From: Microcaldota archaeon
GTDB taxonomy: Archaea; Micrarchaeota; Micrarchaeia; Anstonellales; Anstonellaceae
Assembly (NCBI GenBank): GCA_021813025.1
Contig: JAKAME010000005.1
Span: forward strand, 1 to 38,238
DNA length: 38,238 nucleotides
Direction of reading: 5' to 3'
The position numbers were made by a program, and so were the translations under genes. Positions 30,109-37,673 of this stretch are shown one piece after another. The stretch's first letter is position 1, and each line of letters opens with the position of its first letter. The notes below the pieces were generated by a model. It was not told the origin of the DNA, made no database searches, and saw only the letters and a program-made list of their open reading frames with translations.

Positions 30109-30260
30109 GGTTTTTTCCTTTTTTATTTTTATTTTCATTTGCCTAGTTCCTCTGCCGGATTTTATTCCAGTTTTTCCTTTTCGTTTTCCGGTTTTTTCCT
30201 TTTCGTTTTCCGGTTTTTGCTTTAATTTCCTGTTTTTCATTTTCTCTTTCCTGTTTTTTG
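30109..30260 (+). terminator. Extended T-rich tract with tandem repeats
   Basis: About 150 bases of pyrimidine-rich DNA with many T5-T6 runs. TTTTTCCTTTTCGTTTTCCGG occurs twice in tandem and related TTTCCTGTTTTT units follow. It lies directly after ftsZ1 and probably acts as a multi-signal terminator. Confidence 0.55.
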
Positions 30261-30312
30261 CCTTTCAGTTAGTGTTTTATTCCCCCGCTTTCAAAGAAGC
30301 CTGGGGGATTGC

Positions 30313-31062
30313 ATGCTGCTCTTTCAGGCCGGCCGGACCATCACAGGCCTTCCGCCAAAGAAAAAAGAGCCTGCCGGGGAGGATTCGGCCAAAACCGCAG
30401 CGCCTGACCTTGCGCCGAAAGAGAGCCGCGCGGATTCGGCCCGCATTTCGCTTGACACCATTCCGTCAAAGATTTTGCCGCAGAAACAGGAGCGCATTTT
30501 GAAAGGCGCCAAAAAAAAGCCGGGGAAAGATACCCTCAAAGAGGCGCAGAAGGAGCCGGAACGGCCGAGCGCCCGCGAGCAGGCCCTGCAGCGGATAGAC
30601 CCCGCGAACAGGGAGGGAGCCGGCAGGGAGTATGAGAAGGGCGTGGCGCTTCTGAAGTCGAACATCGTGAAGGGCAAGGACTACATGAACGGGCTGAAGA
30701 AAAAATACCCCCAGCTCAACGACCTGTGCAACCAGTCGGTTTCCGACGCCTACATCAAGCTCGGGTTCAGGTACATCAGGGAAGGATTCGAAAACCACAG
30801 CCAGACCTTCGTTGACAACGGCACCAGGATATACGACCACGGCAAGGAAATGGCTGACAAGGGCACCGCATGCTTCGAGAAAGCCATCCGCTACTGGCCA
30901 TCGAACAAAACCGCCATACGCGAGCGGCTTGGGAAAATGTGGACCGAGGACGTCGAAGGGGTGGCCGGCAAGTGGCCCAGCCTGCGGGAAAGGATGCGCA
31001 TGTACACGGAAATGGGGGGATACTCGAAAAGAATTGCAGAACTCATCAGAAGCCTTGAATAG
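30313..31062 (+). CDS. Hypothetical helical protein between ftsZ1 and ftsZ2
   Basis: A 249-residue protein. Residues 1-95 are Lys/Pro/Glu/Ala-rich and likely disordered. Residues about 100-249 are helical with TPR-like spacing (YIKLGFRYIREGFENHSQTFVDNG, ADKGTACFEKAIRYWPSNKTAI). No membrane segment or recognised catalytic motif. GGGGGATTGC precedes the ATG with the same 10-base spacing seen in the ribosomal genes. Its place between two ftsZ genes suggests, but does not show, a link to division. Confidence 0.65.
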   Translation: MLLFQAGRTITGLPPKKKEPAGEDSAKTAAPDLAPKESRADSARISLDTIPSKILPQKQERILKGAKKKPGKDTLKEAQKEPERPSAREQALQRIDPANREGAGREYEKGVALLKSNIVKGKDYMNGLKKKYPQLNDLCNQSVSDAYIKLGFRYIREGFENHSQTFVDNGTRIYDHGKEMADKGTACFEKAIRYWPSNKTAIRERLGKMWTEDVEGVAGKWPSLRERMRMYTEMGGYSKRIAELIRSLE

Positions 31063-31070
31063 AACGGCCA

Positions 31071-31140
31071 TTTTTCCCCATTTTTCCATCATTTTTGCGA
31101 AATTTTATCTCCTCCCACACCCGAATCCGGTTTTTCGTTT
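31071..31140 (+). terminator. T-rich tract after the inter-ftsZ gene
   Basis: Several T5 runs (ATTTTTCCCCATTTTTCCATCATTTTTGC and later GGTTTTTCGTTTTTCC) follow the stop at 31062 and precede the ftsZ2 promoter. Confidence 0.45.
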
Positions 31141-31164
31141 TTCCACCTCGATGTATCTATCTGC

Positions 31165-31174
31165 TTTTTAAACA
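31165..31174 (+). promoter_or_regulatory. TATA-like box for ftsZ2
   Basis: TTTTTAAACA lies about 80 bases upstream of ATG 31251, implying a leader of roughly 50 bases if this is the promoter. Confidence 0.4.
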
Positions 31175-31250
31175 TTTTACCTATCTACTAGCATCAAGGG
31201 CGTGATGCGCGCAAATCCGGCCATAAGCGACCAGACCGGAACGGCGCGCA

Positions 31251-32393
31251 ATGGGGCATGACGATAAAAAGACGGGGGTTGGGCAAATGTTGGAAGGTTT
31301 TGTGGCTTCGGCCAAGGAGAATAATTCAGCGCCAGTGCAGCACAGCGACCCCGTGCAGTCCGACGGGCTGATGTCGAACGACAAGGTGCGCATAGCCATA
31401 GTGGGCATCGGCGGCGGGGGCTGCAACACCGTTGATAGGATGATGAAAAACAACATCCAGTCCGCCCAGACAATCGCAATAAACACCGATTCGCTTCATT
31501 TGAAATCCATTCAGGCGCACAAGAAGGTGCTTATCGGCGCCAACGTCACGAGGGGCCTCGGCGCCGGCGGATTCCCCGAGGTGGCGGAGAAGTGCGCCGA
31601 GGCATCGAGGCAGCAGATTCGCGACGCGATTGGCGAAACAGAGCTGGTATTCCTGTGCGCAGGCATGGGCGGCGGAACCGGAACCGGCGCAGGCCCTGTT
31701 GTGGCCTCGGTGGCCAAGGAGCAGGGCGCGGTCGTGGTCTCGATTGTCACAATCCCCTTCGCGCTTGAGCGCGCGCGCATGAAGAAGGCTGTGTGGGGCC
31801 TGCAGAGGCTTGCGCCACACTCAGACACCATGGCGGTGATTGACAACAACCGCCTCGTGAGCTACTGCCCCAACCTTCCAATCTCAGATGCATTCAACCT
31901 TGCGGACGCCATTACGGGCAAGGCCGTGCGCGGCATTGCGGACACCATAATGCTGCCCAGTCTGATGAACATCGACTACGCGGATGTGCGCTCTGTCATG
32001 CAGGACGGGGGAGTGGCGCTGATTTCCATGGGCGAGGCCCATGGCAACGACCGCGTGGAGTCGGTCGTGAAAAACACCCTTGAGCACCCCCTGCTTGACG
32101 TTTCGTATGAGGGAGCCAAAGGAGCCCTGCTCCACATCGCGGGCGGCACCGGCCTCACGCTTGGCGAATCCATTTCGATTGGAGAGGGCATCACTTCCGA
32201 ATTCGCCCCCGACGCCAACGTGAAAATCGGCGCCCGCCTCGACCCCGGCATGGGGGATTTGGTTACCGTGACATCCATCGTGACCGGCCTGAAATCCGGT
32301 CAGCTCGAGGGAATCATGGGCCAGATGGGCGGCTCGCACAGCGCTCCTGAGCAGGGCCGGCCGAGCTTCATGGAGACAATGGTCGAGGTTTGA
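31251..32393 (+). CDS. ftsZ2: Cell division protein FtsZ2
   Basis: Second tubulin-family GTPase. RIAIVGIGGGGCNTVDRMM, the tubulin signature GMGGGTGTGAGPVVASVAKEQG, and MNIDYADVRSVMQDGGVALISMGEA are present. It is 380 residues with a longer N-terminal extension (about 45 residues, Gln/Ser-rich) and a C-terminal Gly/Met/Gln-rich tail ending METMVEV. In archaea with both paralogues, FtsZ1 organises the ring and FtsZ2 drives constriction; assignment of this copy as FtsZ2 rests on the longer N-terminal tail and divergence, not a tree. The ATG at 31251 lacks an obvious GGTG; GGAACGG is upstream. Confidence 0.92.
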   Translation: MGHDDKKTGVGQMLEGFVASAKENNSAPVQHSDPVQSDGLMSNDKVRIAIVGIGGGGCNTVDRMMKNNIQSAQTIAINTDSLHLKSIQAHKKVLIGANVTRGLGAGGFPEVAEKCAEASRQQIRDAIGETELVFLCAGMGGGTGTGAGPVVASVAKEQGAVVVSIVTIPFALERARMKKAVWGLQRLAPHSDTMAVIDNNRLVSYCPNLPISDAFNLADAITGKAVRGIADTIMLPSLMNIDYADVRSVMQDGGVALISMGEAHGNDRVESVVKNTLEHPLLDVSYEGAKGALLHIAGGTGLTLGESISIGEGITSEFAPDANVKIGARLDPGMGDLVTVTSIVTGLKSGQLEGIMGQMGGSHSAPEQGRPSFMETMVEV

Positions 32394-32410
32394 AGCAGGC
32401 CCCGGCCAAT

Positions 32411-32445
32411 TCTTCTTTTTGTTTTTCATTCCTTTTTCTATTGTT
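32411..32445 (+). terminator. T-rich tract after ftsZ2
   Basis: TCTTCTTTTTGTTTTTCATTCCTTTTT follows the ftsZ2 stop by about 20 bases; likely archaeal oligo-T terminator. Confidence 0.5.
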
Positions 32446-32488
32446 TTATAAATTTCCAGCGTCAGATATCACCTTCTATTTATTTTGT

Positions 32489-33244
32489 CTAGTCTCTCCT
32501 CAAGCTCAGCGTCGGAATACCAAGATTGCGTACAGCCATGGACAGGTCGCTTCGCAGTTCCCGGCAGCCCTCACCTTTGGCCTCCAGCTCATCGATTAAT
32601 TTTTCAGCCTCGAGAAACTTTTCTCTGGCTTGCTCAAGAGAATCTTTCTGCCCATAATCAAAACCTAAAGAAATGAGCAGGGATATCTTTTCGCGTTTGT
32701 CTTCTACCCTCTCAACGTATTTACTGGTCACGTCAGGATTACGGCCCATGAACGACCACCAAGCGGTTTGGGCCGCACGTGTTGTGGAAATCTCGTTCTT
32801 CTCTGTCTCTCGACTCTGGATTTGTCGGCCAGTCACATGAACTTTTCTGAGGAAAGGAATCAGCATAGCAAACCCGACCAAAATTACCAGTCCGACAGCA
32901 TATGCGAATCCTTTCCAGTCGGGCTTGTCCAACTCAGTTATTCTGCTTTGGACGGTTTTTCTAAGCGCGTCTGTCCGCGTTCCGGAGTAGTTATCCAAAT
33001 CTTTTTCGGTTTCCTTCAGTATTTCAAGATCGGTTTCGTAAAACTCGTGGGTAGCCACCCTTAGCATAAAGTTTCTCTCGTAATTCTGCGGAATATCCTG
33101 TTTGATTACCTGTTCCTGCAAAGGTTTTTGGGAAACCGGCTTTGGCTCCTGACCGTGTGCCTTGTAGAACGGGTTGGAGAGCGCCATCGTCCCCACTAAG
33201 ACATAGGGCAGCGTCTTGGCGGCGATTTTTTGGAATTTTATCAT
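32489..33244 (-). CDS. Two-helix membrane protein with coiled-coil/TPR-like C-terminus
   Basis: Starts at ATG 33244 (MIKFQKIAAKTL), preceded by GGGTGAGAAC; the track start at 33259 is five codons earlier. The first 30 residues are a signal peptide or first helix (YVLVGTMALSNPFYKAHG). A second helix, GFAYAVGLVILVGFAMLIPFL, lies near residue 130. Between them is a charged helical domain, and the C-terminal 75 residues (LLISLGFDYGQKDSLEQAREKFLEAEKLIDEL) resemble a TPR hairpin. Base composition is more A/T-rich than most neighbours. Not recognised; position downstream of and convergent with ftsZ2. Confidence 0.65.
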   Translation of the reverse strand: MIKFQKIAAKTLPYVLVGTMALSNPFYKAHGQEPKPVSQKPLQEQVIKQDIPQNYERNFMLRVATHEFYETDLEILKETEKDLDNYSGTRTDALRKTVQSRITELDKPDWKGFAYAVGLVILVGFAMLIPFLRKVHVTGRQIQSRETEKNEISTTRAAQTAWWSFMGRNPDVTSKYVERVEDKREKISLLISLGFDYGQKDSLEQAREKFLEAEKLIDELEAKGEGCRELRSDLSMAVRNLGIPTLSLRRD

Positions 33245-33333
33245 GTTCTCACCCGACATTGTGTTTCTCTATGTCTATCTATGGATTAATCTAAATATAA
33301 TACTTATAATCAATTTCTTTGACAAGTGCTTAG

Positions 33334-33343
33334 TATTTTAAAC
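33334..33343 (+). promoter_or_regulatory. TATA-like box for tandem Lrp regulator
   Basis: TATTTTAAAC starts 31 bases before ATG 33365 and indicates a leaderless transcript; it falls inside the track's upstream extension and decides the start. Confidence 0.55.
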
Positions 33344-33364
33344 AAGTCTAACCATAAATCCAAT

Positions 33365-34369
33365 ATGTCAAACTCACTCGTCAAGCTCGATGCCAAGGAC
33401 AAGCGCATCCTCTACGAGCTGGAGCTGGACTGCCGCCTAGGCGGGCCGGAACTGGCCAAGCGCGTGGGAATTTCAAAGCAGGTGCTCTCCTACCGAATTT
33501 CGCGCCTCATGAAAGAAGGCGTCATCCTCTCTTTTCTGGCCGCTGTCAATGTCTCGCGCATGGGCTATGCCAACCACGAGGTCTGGATGCAGCTGCCTAA
33601 AATGCCGGAAAGCAAAAGAAAGGAATTGGAGGATTATTTGTGCGCCCATGCCAGCGTCAGGCTGGTGGCCGGCTGCGGGGGCAAATACGACCTTCTCATA
33701 GGCATTTTGGCCAAATCCGTCAACGAGTTCAACCGGATTCTCAAGCACATTTTGGCCAAATTCCCCGGCTGCGTCAATGATTATGCCATTCTGGTTTCCA
33801 CCGAGTTTTACACCTATCCCAAGACTTACCTCATCAACAACCAAGCAAGAAAAAAAGAAGTGCCCATGATCGGCTCGTTTGAAACAGTCCAAACCGATTC
33901 CACGGACCAAAAAATCCTCGCCGCCCTCTCGTCGAATGCGCGCGCCGGCACCATTGAATTGGCCAACCGGCTCAATCTGGCCCCCAACACCGTGCGCAGC
34001 CGGATAAAAGGCATGGAAAGGAGCGGCATCATCGAAGGATACAAGATTTTGATAGACCACCAAAAGACAGGTTATGAGAATTACGAGATTCTGGCCAGCA
34101 TGAGGCACATGCACCCCAAGAAAGAGGAAGAACTGGAGGAATTCTGCCGCTCGAATCCCTATTCCACCTTCCTGCTCAAATGCGTGGGCAAGTGGGACGT
34201 CGACATCGGCTTCGACTGCGAGGACAACGCCCATTTCCAGAAGATTTTGGTGGAGTTCAGAGACCGGTTCGGAGACATTATCCAAGATTACGAGGTCGTG
34301 CCGGTAATGGGATGGCGGAAATTCACTTATTACCCGTTCCACGGCCCGGCTTATGTGGGAAAAGCGTGA
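33365..34369 (+). CDS. Tandem Lrp/AsnC-family regulator
   Basis: A 334-residue protein made of two Lrp/AsnC units. Unit 1: HTH KLDAKDKRILYELELDCRLG...ELAKRVGISKQVLSYRISRLMKEGVI, then a RAM-like ligand/oligomer domain (GGKYDLLIGILAKSVNEF). Unit 2: HTH TDQKILAALSSNARAG...ANRLNLAPNTVRSRIKGMERSGII, then a second RAM-like domain (VGKWDVDIGFDCEDNAHF). A single Lrp protein is about 150 residues, so this is an internal duplication or fusion with two DNA-binding domains per chain. Target genes unknown. ATG 33365 chosen from TATA spacing rather than the track start at 33326. Confidence 0.88.
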   Translation: MSNSLVKLDAKDKRILYELELDCRLGGPELAKRVGISKQVLSYRISRLMKEGVILSFLAAVNVSRMGYANHEVWMQLPKMPESKRKELEDYLCAHASVRLVAGCGGKYDLLIGILAKSVNEFNRILKHILAKFPGCVNDYAILVSTEFYTYPKTYLINNQARKKEVPMIGSFETVQTDSTDQKILAALSSNARAGTIELANRLNLAPNTVRSRIKGMERSGIIEGYKILIDHQKTGYENYEILASMRHMHPKKEEELEEFCRSNPYSTFLLKCVGKWDVDIGFDCEDNAHFQKILVEFRDRFGDIIQDYEVVPVMGWRKFTYYPFHGPAYVGKA

Positions 34370-34379
34370 TGGAAGTCTA

Positions 34380-34474
34380 GATTTTTTATTTTCAAATTCT
34401 TCTTTTCCTTTTTCATTCCTCTTTTTTTCCCAATTCTTCTTTTCGTTTTCCCTTTTCTCATTCTCCTTTTCGTT
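34380..34474 (+). terminator. T-rich tract after tandem Lrp gene
   Basis: About 90 bases of pyrimidine-rich sequence with many T5-T7 runs and repeated CTTTTCGTT/CTTCTTTTC units between two convergent genes; probably terminates the plus-strand Lrp transcript. Confidence 0.5.
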
Positions 34475-37400
34475 CTAGTAAAGCTTGTAGTTGATTCCAA
34501 AGTAAATCGCGCCGGGCGATATGGTGGCAGGCTTGCCGTATTTCTGCCAATGGCCTTCAAGGCTCAGAGTCAGCTTGCGGTCAAGAAGCTCCTGCGACAC
34601 CTGCGCCCCGACCAGCCACGAATTTGGGCCGGTCATCCCTGCCCTGAAACCGCTGAGCTTGGCAGTGAATGGGTTCTGGTCCCCAACACGGTAGGTTGCC
34701 TCCAGCCCGATTCTTCTTGGAACATACTTTTGCTCTGCCACAAGCCCGTCGAATATGCCCTCGAAAAGAAGGGAGGAAATCTCCTGCTGGCTCCTGAATG
34801 CCCACCACCTCAGCTTGGCGTCGGTGTAGAGCGGCATCATCATGGAGTCAAGCTCGGGGGCAATCTTCCTGCCGCCCTCGTCCGCAAGCCCGCTTCCGTG
34901 CCCCAGAGCTTCGGTAATCATCCTGCCCGACACTGGGACAAGCTTCACGCCCAGAAAGCCCTCGAAGCTGCTGTCCTGCGGCCTGTAGATGCAGTTGGCT
35001 TCCGCCCCTGCGAAGAAGATGGGCAGGGTTTTGGAGACAGGCCACGTGCCGGCGTACTGGTTGCCCTCTATGCTTGCCGAGGCCAGCCTCAGCCTTGACT
35101 GGTCGCTGTCCGGAACGAGGAGCCCCAGGCCGGCGTTCAGTCTGTATGAAAGCTCGAACTCCTTGCTGGAGCAGGCCGCACCCGAAAAGACTGCGTGCAC
35201 CGAGGCCGAGGTCATGTCATAGAACTGCGCCCAGAAAGCGGACTCGTCCGGAAGCTGCAGGAAGGGGTTTCTGAGCATGTTGAATGAGAACGACATGGCC
35301 GGAATCGGCTCCTTCTGCCCGTAGTCGAGGCGGATTCCGCTGTCGCCGGCGTTGTAGGCCATGCGGACGTAAGCAGAGCCTTTCGCCGTGCCTGACACCA
35401 GGCTTTCCAGCACCTGCGCTGCGGAGGCTATGTAGAGGCTGCTCAGCCACCTCTCCCCGCCGGTGAGCGCGTGCCAGGTGTATTCGAATCCGGGCTTGGC
35501 AGCCTCGTCCCTTTCCTTCTTGATGAGATTGTAAAGCCCGGTGCCTGGCTCAAGCCCCGAGAGCACCACATCATAGAATCTCACCCGCGCCATGTAATCA
35601 GTGAAGCCCCTGAGGGCCCTGCCCCGCTCCCCGAACTTGTCGAACTCCCCTGCGCCTATGTTGTCCCAGACATCAGAATACATTTTTTCCCGATTGGCGG
35701 CAAAAAAGCTGTTGATGAGGTCTGCCTGGGCCTTGGAATCCGCGCTGTTTATCGCGCCGCCGGAAGGAAGAAGCCGCAGCGCATCCTGCGCGTATCCGCT
35801 CGCAACGTCAACCCCCCTGTATTTGTCAAGGAATTCAGAGAAGCCGACTTCCTTGCCCAGCAGGTCCTTGTAGCCAAGCAGCGGGAAGAGGGCGCCGTAG
35901 AAGTTGGGGGCGGTGATTATCCTTCTCTTGTACCATTCGTCAAGCGGGGTGGGGGGCATCGAGCCGGGGCGGTTTAGCATGTCCCAAAGGCTGTATTCAT
36001 AATCAGCTTTAGTTGCAAACGGCTTTGTGAAAAGCCAGCCCGGCCTCTGCAGAGGAGTGTAGATTTTGGAGCCGAGGTCAACGCTGAGGAAAGGCTTGCG
36101 GCTCTCCGGCTCGATGCTCATGAGAATCGGCTGGCGGGCCGGCAGCAGCACGGCAGGCTCCTCTGCCTTGATTATTTTCGAGAAGTCGAGGTTCTGCGAA
36201 TACTCGTAAGCCTGCCCGCCGCTGCGCTCGGCAAGGTCTTTTATGAACTCGTAGTCGCCGGGCGGGTCGAGCGGGCTGCTCTCGCTGTCCACCTCGATTT
36301 TCTGGCCAACGTAGTGTATGCGGGCGTCGGGGAACTTCGCATGGAACTGCTCAAGCGCCCGTCGGTCTGCCATCACCTTCTCCAGGTCAGTCTCCCATTT
36401 CCACGGCTTGCCGTCCTTCGCGTCAGGCTCGTAGGACAGCCGGCGGTACTGGTTGCCGCCGTCGCCCATGAGCACCAGAGCGGTGGCTTTTCCCTTCTCG
36501 TAGTCCTCCATGAACCTGTATATCGCGGAGCGGTATCCGTCGTTGTCTGATGTCTTGCCGTCCTGGTAGTCGCGCTTGTTCTGCAGGTAGGCGTCCACGC
36601 CCTCGCCTGTGTAAATCTTGCGGAAATAGTCGTTGAACGCGTGCAGGTTGTTGTCGATGAGCGCATAGTTGGCCAGGTTGGTGTCCCTGTCGTCCGGAAG
36701 CATCTTGGAGGAGAACGTTCCCCCCACCCCGTCCAGCACGGATTTTTTCGCGTCCTTTATCTGCCGGCGGATGTCATCCTCGCTCCCAAGCGAGGTGGCA
36801 GACACGTCGTAATAGAATTGCACTTTCTGCTGCATGGGCCTAAGCACATAGCCGGCCAGAGGCTGTGGCTCGATGCTCACCAAGTCGGAAGTGTGGCCGG
36901 GGGAATGCGGCTTGTCTGCAGGAAGGAAGATTTCGTCTTTGCCGAATTCCGCGCCCCCGAAGCCGGCCTTGGGGCCGCTTCTTGCCGAGCGCACAAGCTC
37001 GAGCGTGCTGTTCGCATCCCCCGGCGCGATGTTCTCCGCCTCGGGCACCGCTATCCCGACGCCATTTTCCCCCTCCTTTGGAACATCCTTTGAATCAAGA
37101 GGCTTGCCCAGCACGGTTGCGACAGGCTTTCCACCCGAAACAGAGCCCTCGTCATCCACCGAATACTGGATTTGCCGGCCCTCGGTTCTTGGGAAGGTTG
37201 CGACAAGGGGCCCGTTGGCCGCCTCGCTGGCGTAGGTCTCGACATAGGCGTTGAACTGGCTTTTCACCCCGCCCCTGTCCTTGGGGCCTGCCATGCTGAA
37301 CTCGTAGGTCTGGGCGAATTTTGGAAGAAACTCCTGCACCGAGCCGCTGACGCGGCCCTGGGACGCGCTTCCGGAATAGTAGAGCGGCGAGCCGTCCTCC

Positions 37401-37573
37401 AGCAGGCAGGAAATTCCGAACGAGCCGTCCGGGCTGGCGCCCATCTGCAGCTTTTGGATGGAATGGGGGCTGACGTTCATCTCGCGGAAGATATCGTTGA
37501 GCTTGGGGACGACGCTGGCGCACACCTTGTCGGAGCGCAGCGCCTCGCTTTCCTTCAACATTTCCTGAGGCAT
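34475..37573 (-). CDS. Large protein with VWA-like domain and beta-rich C-terminus
   Basis: A 1032-residue protein starting at ATG 37573 (MPQEMLKESEAL); the track start at 37582 is a TTG. Residues about 250-470 resemble a von Willebrand A domain: VQFYYDVSATSLG in the place of DxSxS, a long loop, ALVLMGDGGNQYRR, and GGQAYEYSQNLDFSKI as the last strand and helix. Residues 540-700 are helical. From about residue 720 to the end the sequence alternates short amphipathic strands (SGIRLDYGQ, MSFSFNML, FELSYRLNAGLGLLV, RRIGLEATYRVG) and ends IYFGINYKLY with a terminal aromatic residue, like bacterial outer-membrane barrels. No signal peptide is visible. Function unknown. Confidence 0.75.
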   Translation of the reverse strand: MPQEMLKESEALRSDKVCASVVPKLNDIFREMNVSPHSIQKLQMGASPDGSFGISCLLEDGSPLYYSGSASQGRVSGSVQEFLPKFAQTYEFSMAGPKDRGGVKSQFNAYVETYASEAANGPLVATFPRTEGRQIQYSVDDEGSVSGGKPVATVLGKPLDSKDVPKEGENGVGIAVPEAENIAPGDANSTLELVRSARSGPKAGFGGAEFGKDEIFLPADKPHSPGHTSDLVSIEPQPLAGYVLRPMQQKVQFYYDVSATSLGSEDDIRRQIKDAKKSVLDGVGGTFSSKMLPDDRDTNLANYALIDNNLHAFNDYFRKIYTGEGVDAYLQNKRDYQDGKTSDNDGYRSAIYRFMEDYEKGKATALVLMGDGGNQYRRLSYEPDAKDGKPWKWETDLEKVMADRRALEQFHAKFPDARIHYVGQKIEVDSESSPLDPPGDYEFIKDLAERSGGQAYEYSQNLDFSKIIKAEEPAVLLPARQPILMSIEPESRKPFLSVDLGSKIYTPLQRPGWLFTKPFATKADYEYSLWDMLNRPGSMPPTPLDEWYKRRIITAPNFYGALFPLLGYKDLLGKEVGFSEFLDKYRGVDVASGYAQDALRLLPSGGAINSADSKAQADLINSFFAANREKMYSDVWDNIGAGEFDKFGERGRALRGFTDYMARVRFYDVVLSGLEPGTGLYNLIKKERDEAAKPGFEYTWHALTGGERWLSSLYIASAAQVLESLVSGTAKGSAYVRMAYNAGDSGIRLDYGQKEPIPAMSFSFNMLRNPFLQLPDESAFWAQFYDMTSASVHAVFSGAACSSKEFELSYRLNAGLGLLVPDSDQSRLRLASASIEGNQYAGTWPVSKTLPIFFAGAEANCIYRPQDSSFEGFLGVKLVPVSGRMITEALGHGSGLADEGGRKIAPELDSMMMPLYTDAKLRWWAFRSQQEISSLLFEGIFDGLVAEQKYVPRRIGLEATYRVGDQNPFTAKLSGFRAGMTGPNSWLVGAQVSQELLDRKLTLSLEGHWQKYGKPATISPGAIYFGINYKLY

Positions 37574-37601
37574 ATCAACCAATGATGATTCCTACTCCTG
37601 C

Positions 37602-37610
37602 CTTATAAAG
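37602..37610 (-). promoter_or_regulatory. TATA-like box for the large VWA gene
   Basis: CTTTATAAG on the minus strand lies about 30 bases upstream of ATG 37573, giving a leader of a few bases. Confidence 0.6.
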
Positions 37611-37649
37611 TTCTTGGCTTTGGCCAAAGGCCGCGCGCGACGGCCAACG

Positions 37650-37658
37650 CTTATTAAT
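37650..37658 (+). promoter_or_regulatory. TATA-like box for the divergent VWA gene
   Basis: CTTATTAAT lies about 24 bases before ATG 37674, consistent with leaderless transcription in the opposite direction from the neighbouring large gene. Confidence 0.5.
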
Positions 37659-37673
37659 CCAGATTCTTTCTAT

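Noticed and set aside
30109-30260. CRISPR-like tandem repeat in the T-rich tract
   Set aside because: The repeated 21-base unit has no unique spacers and no cas genes are nearby; it is a simple pyrimidine tandem repeat.
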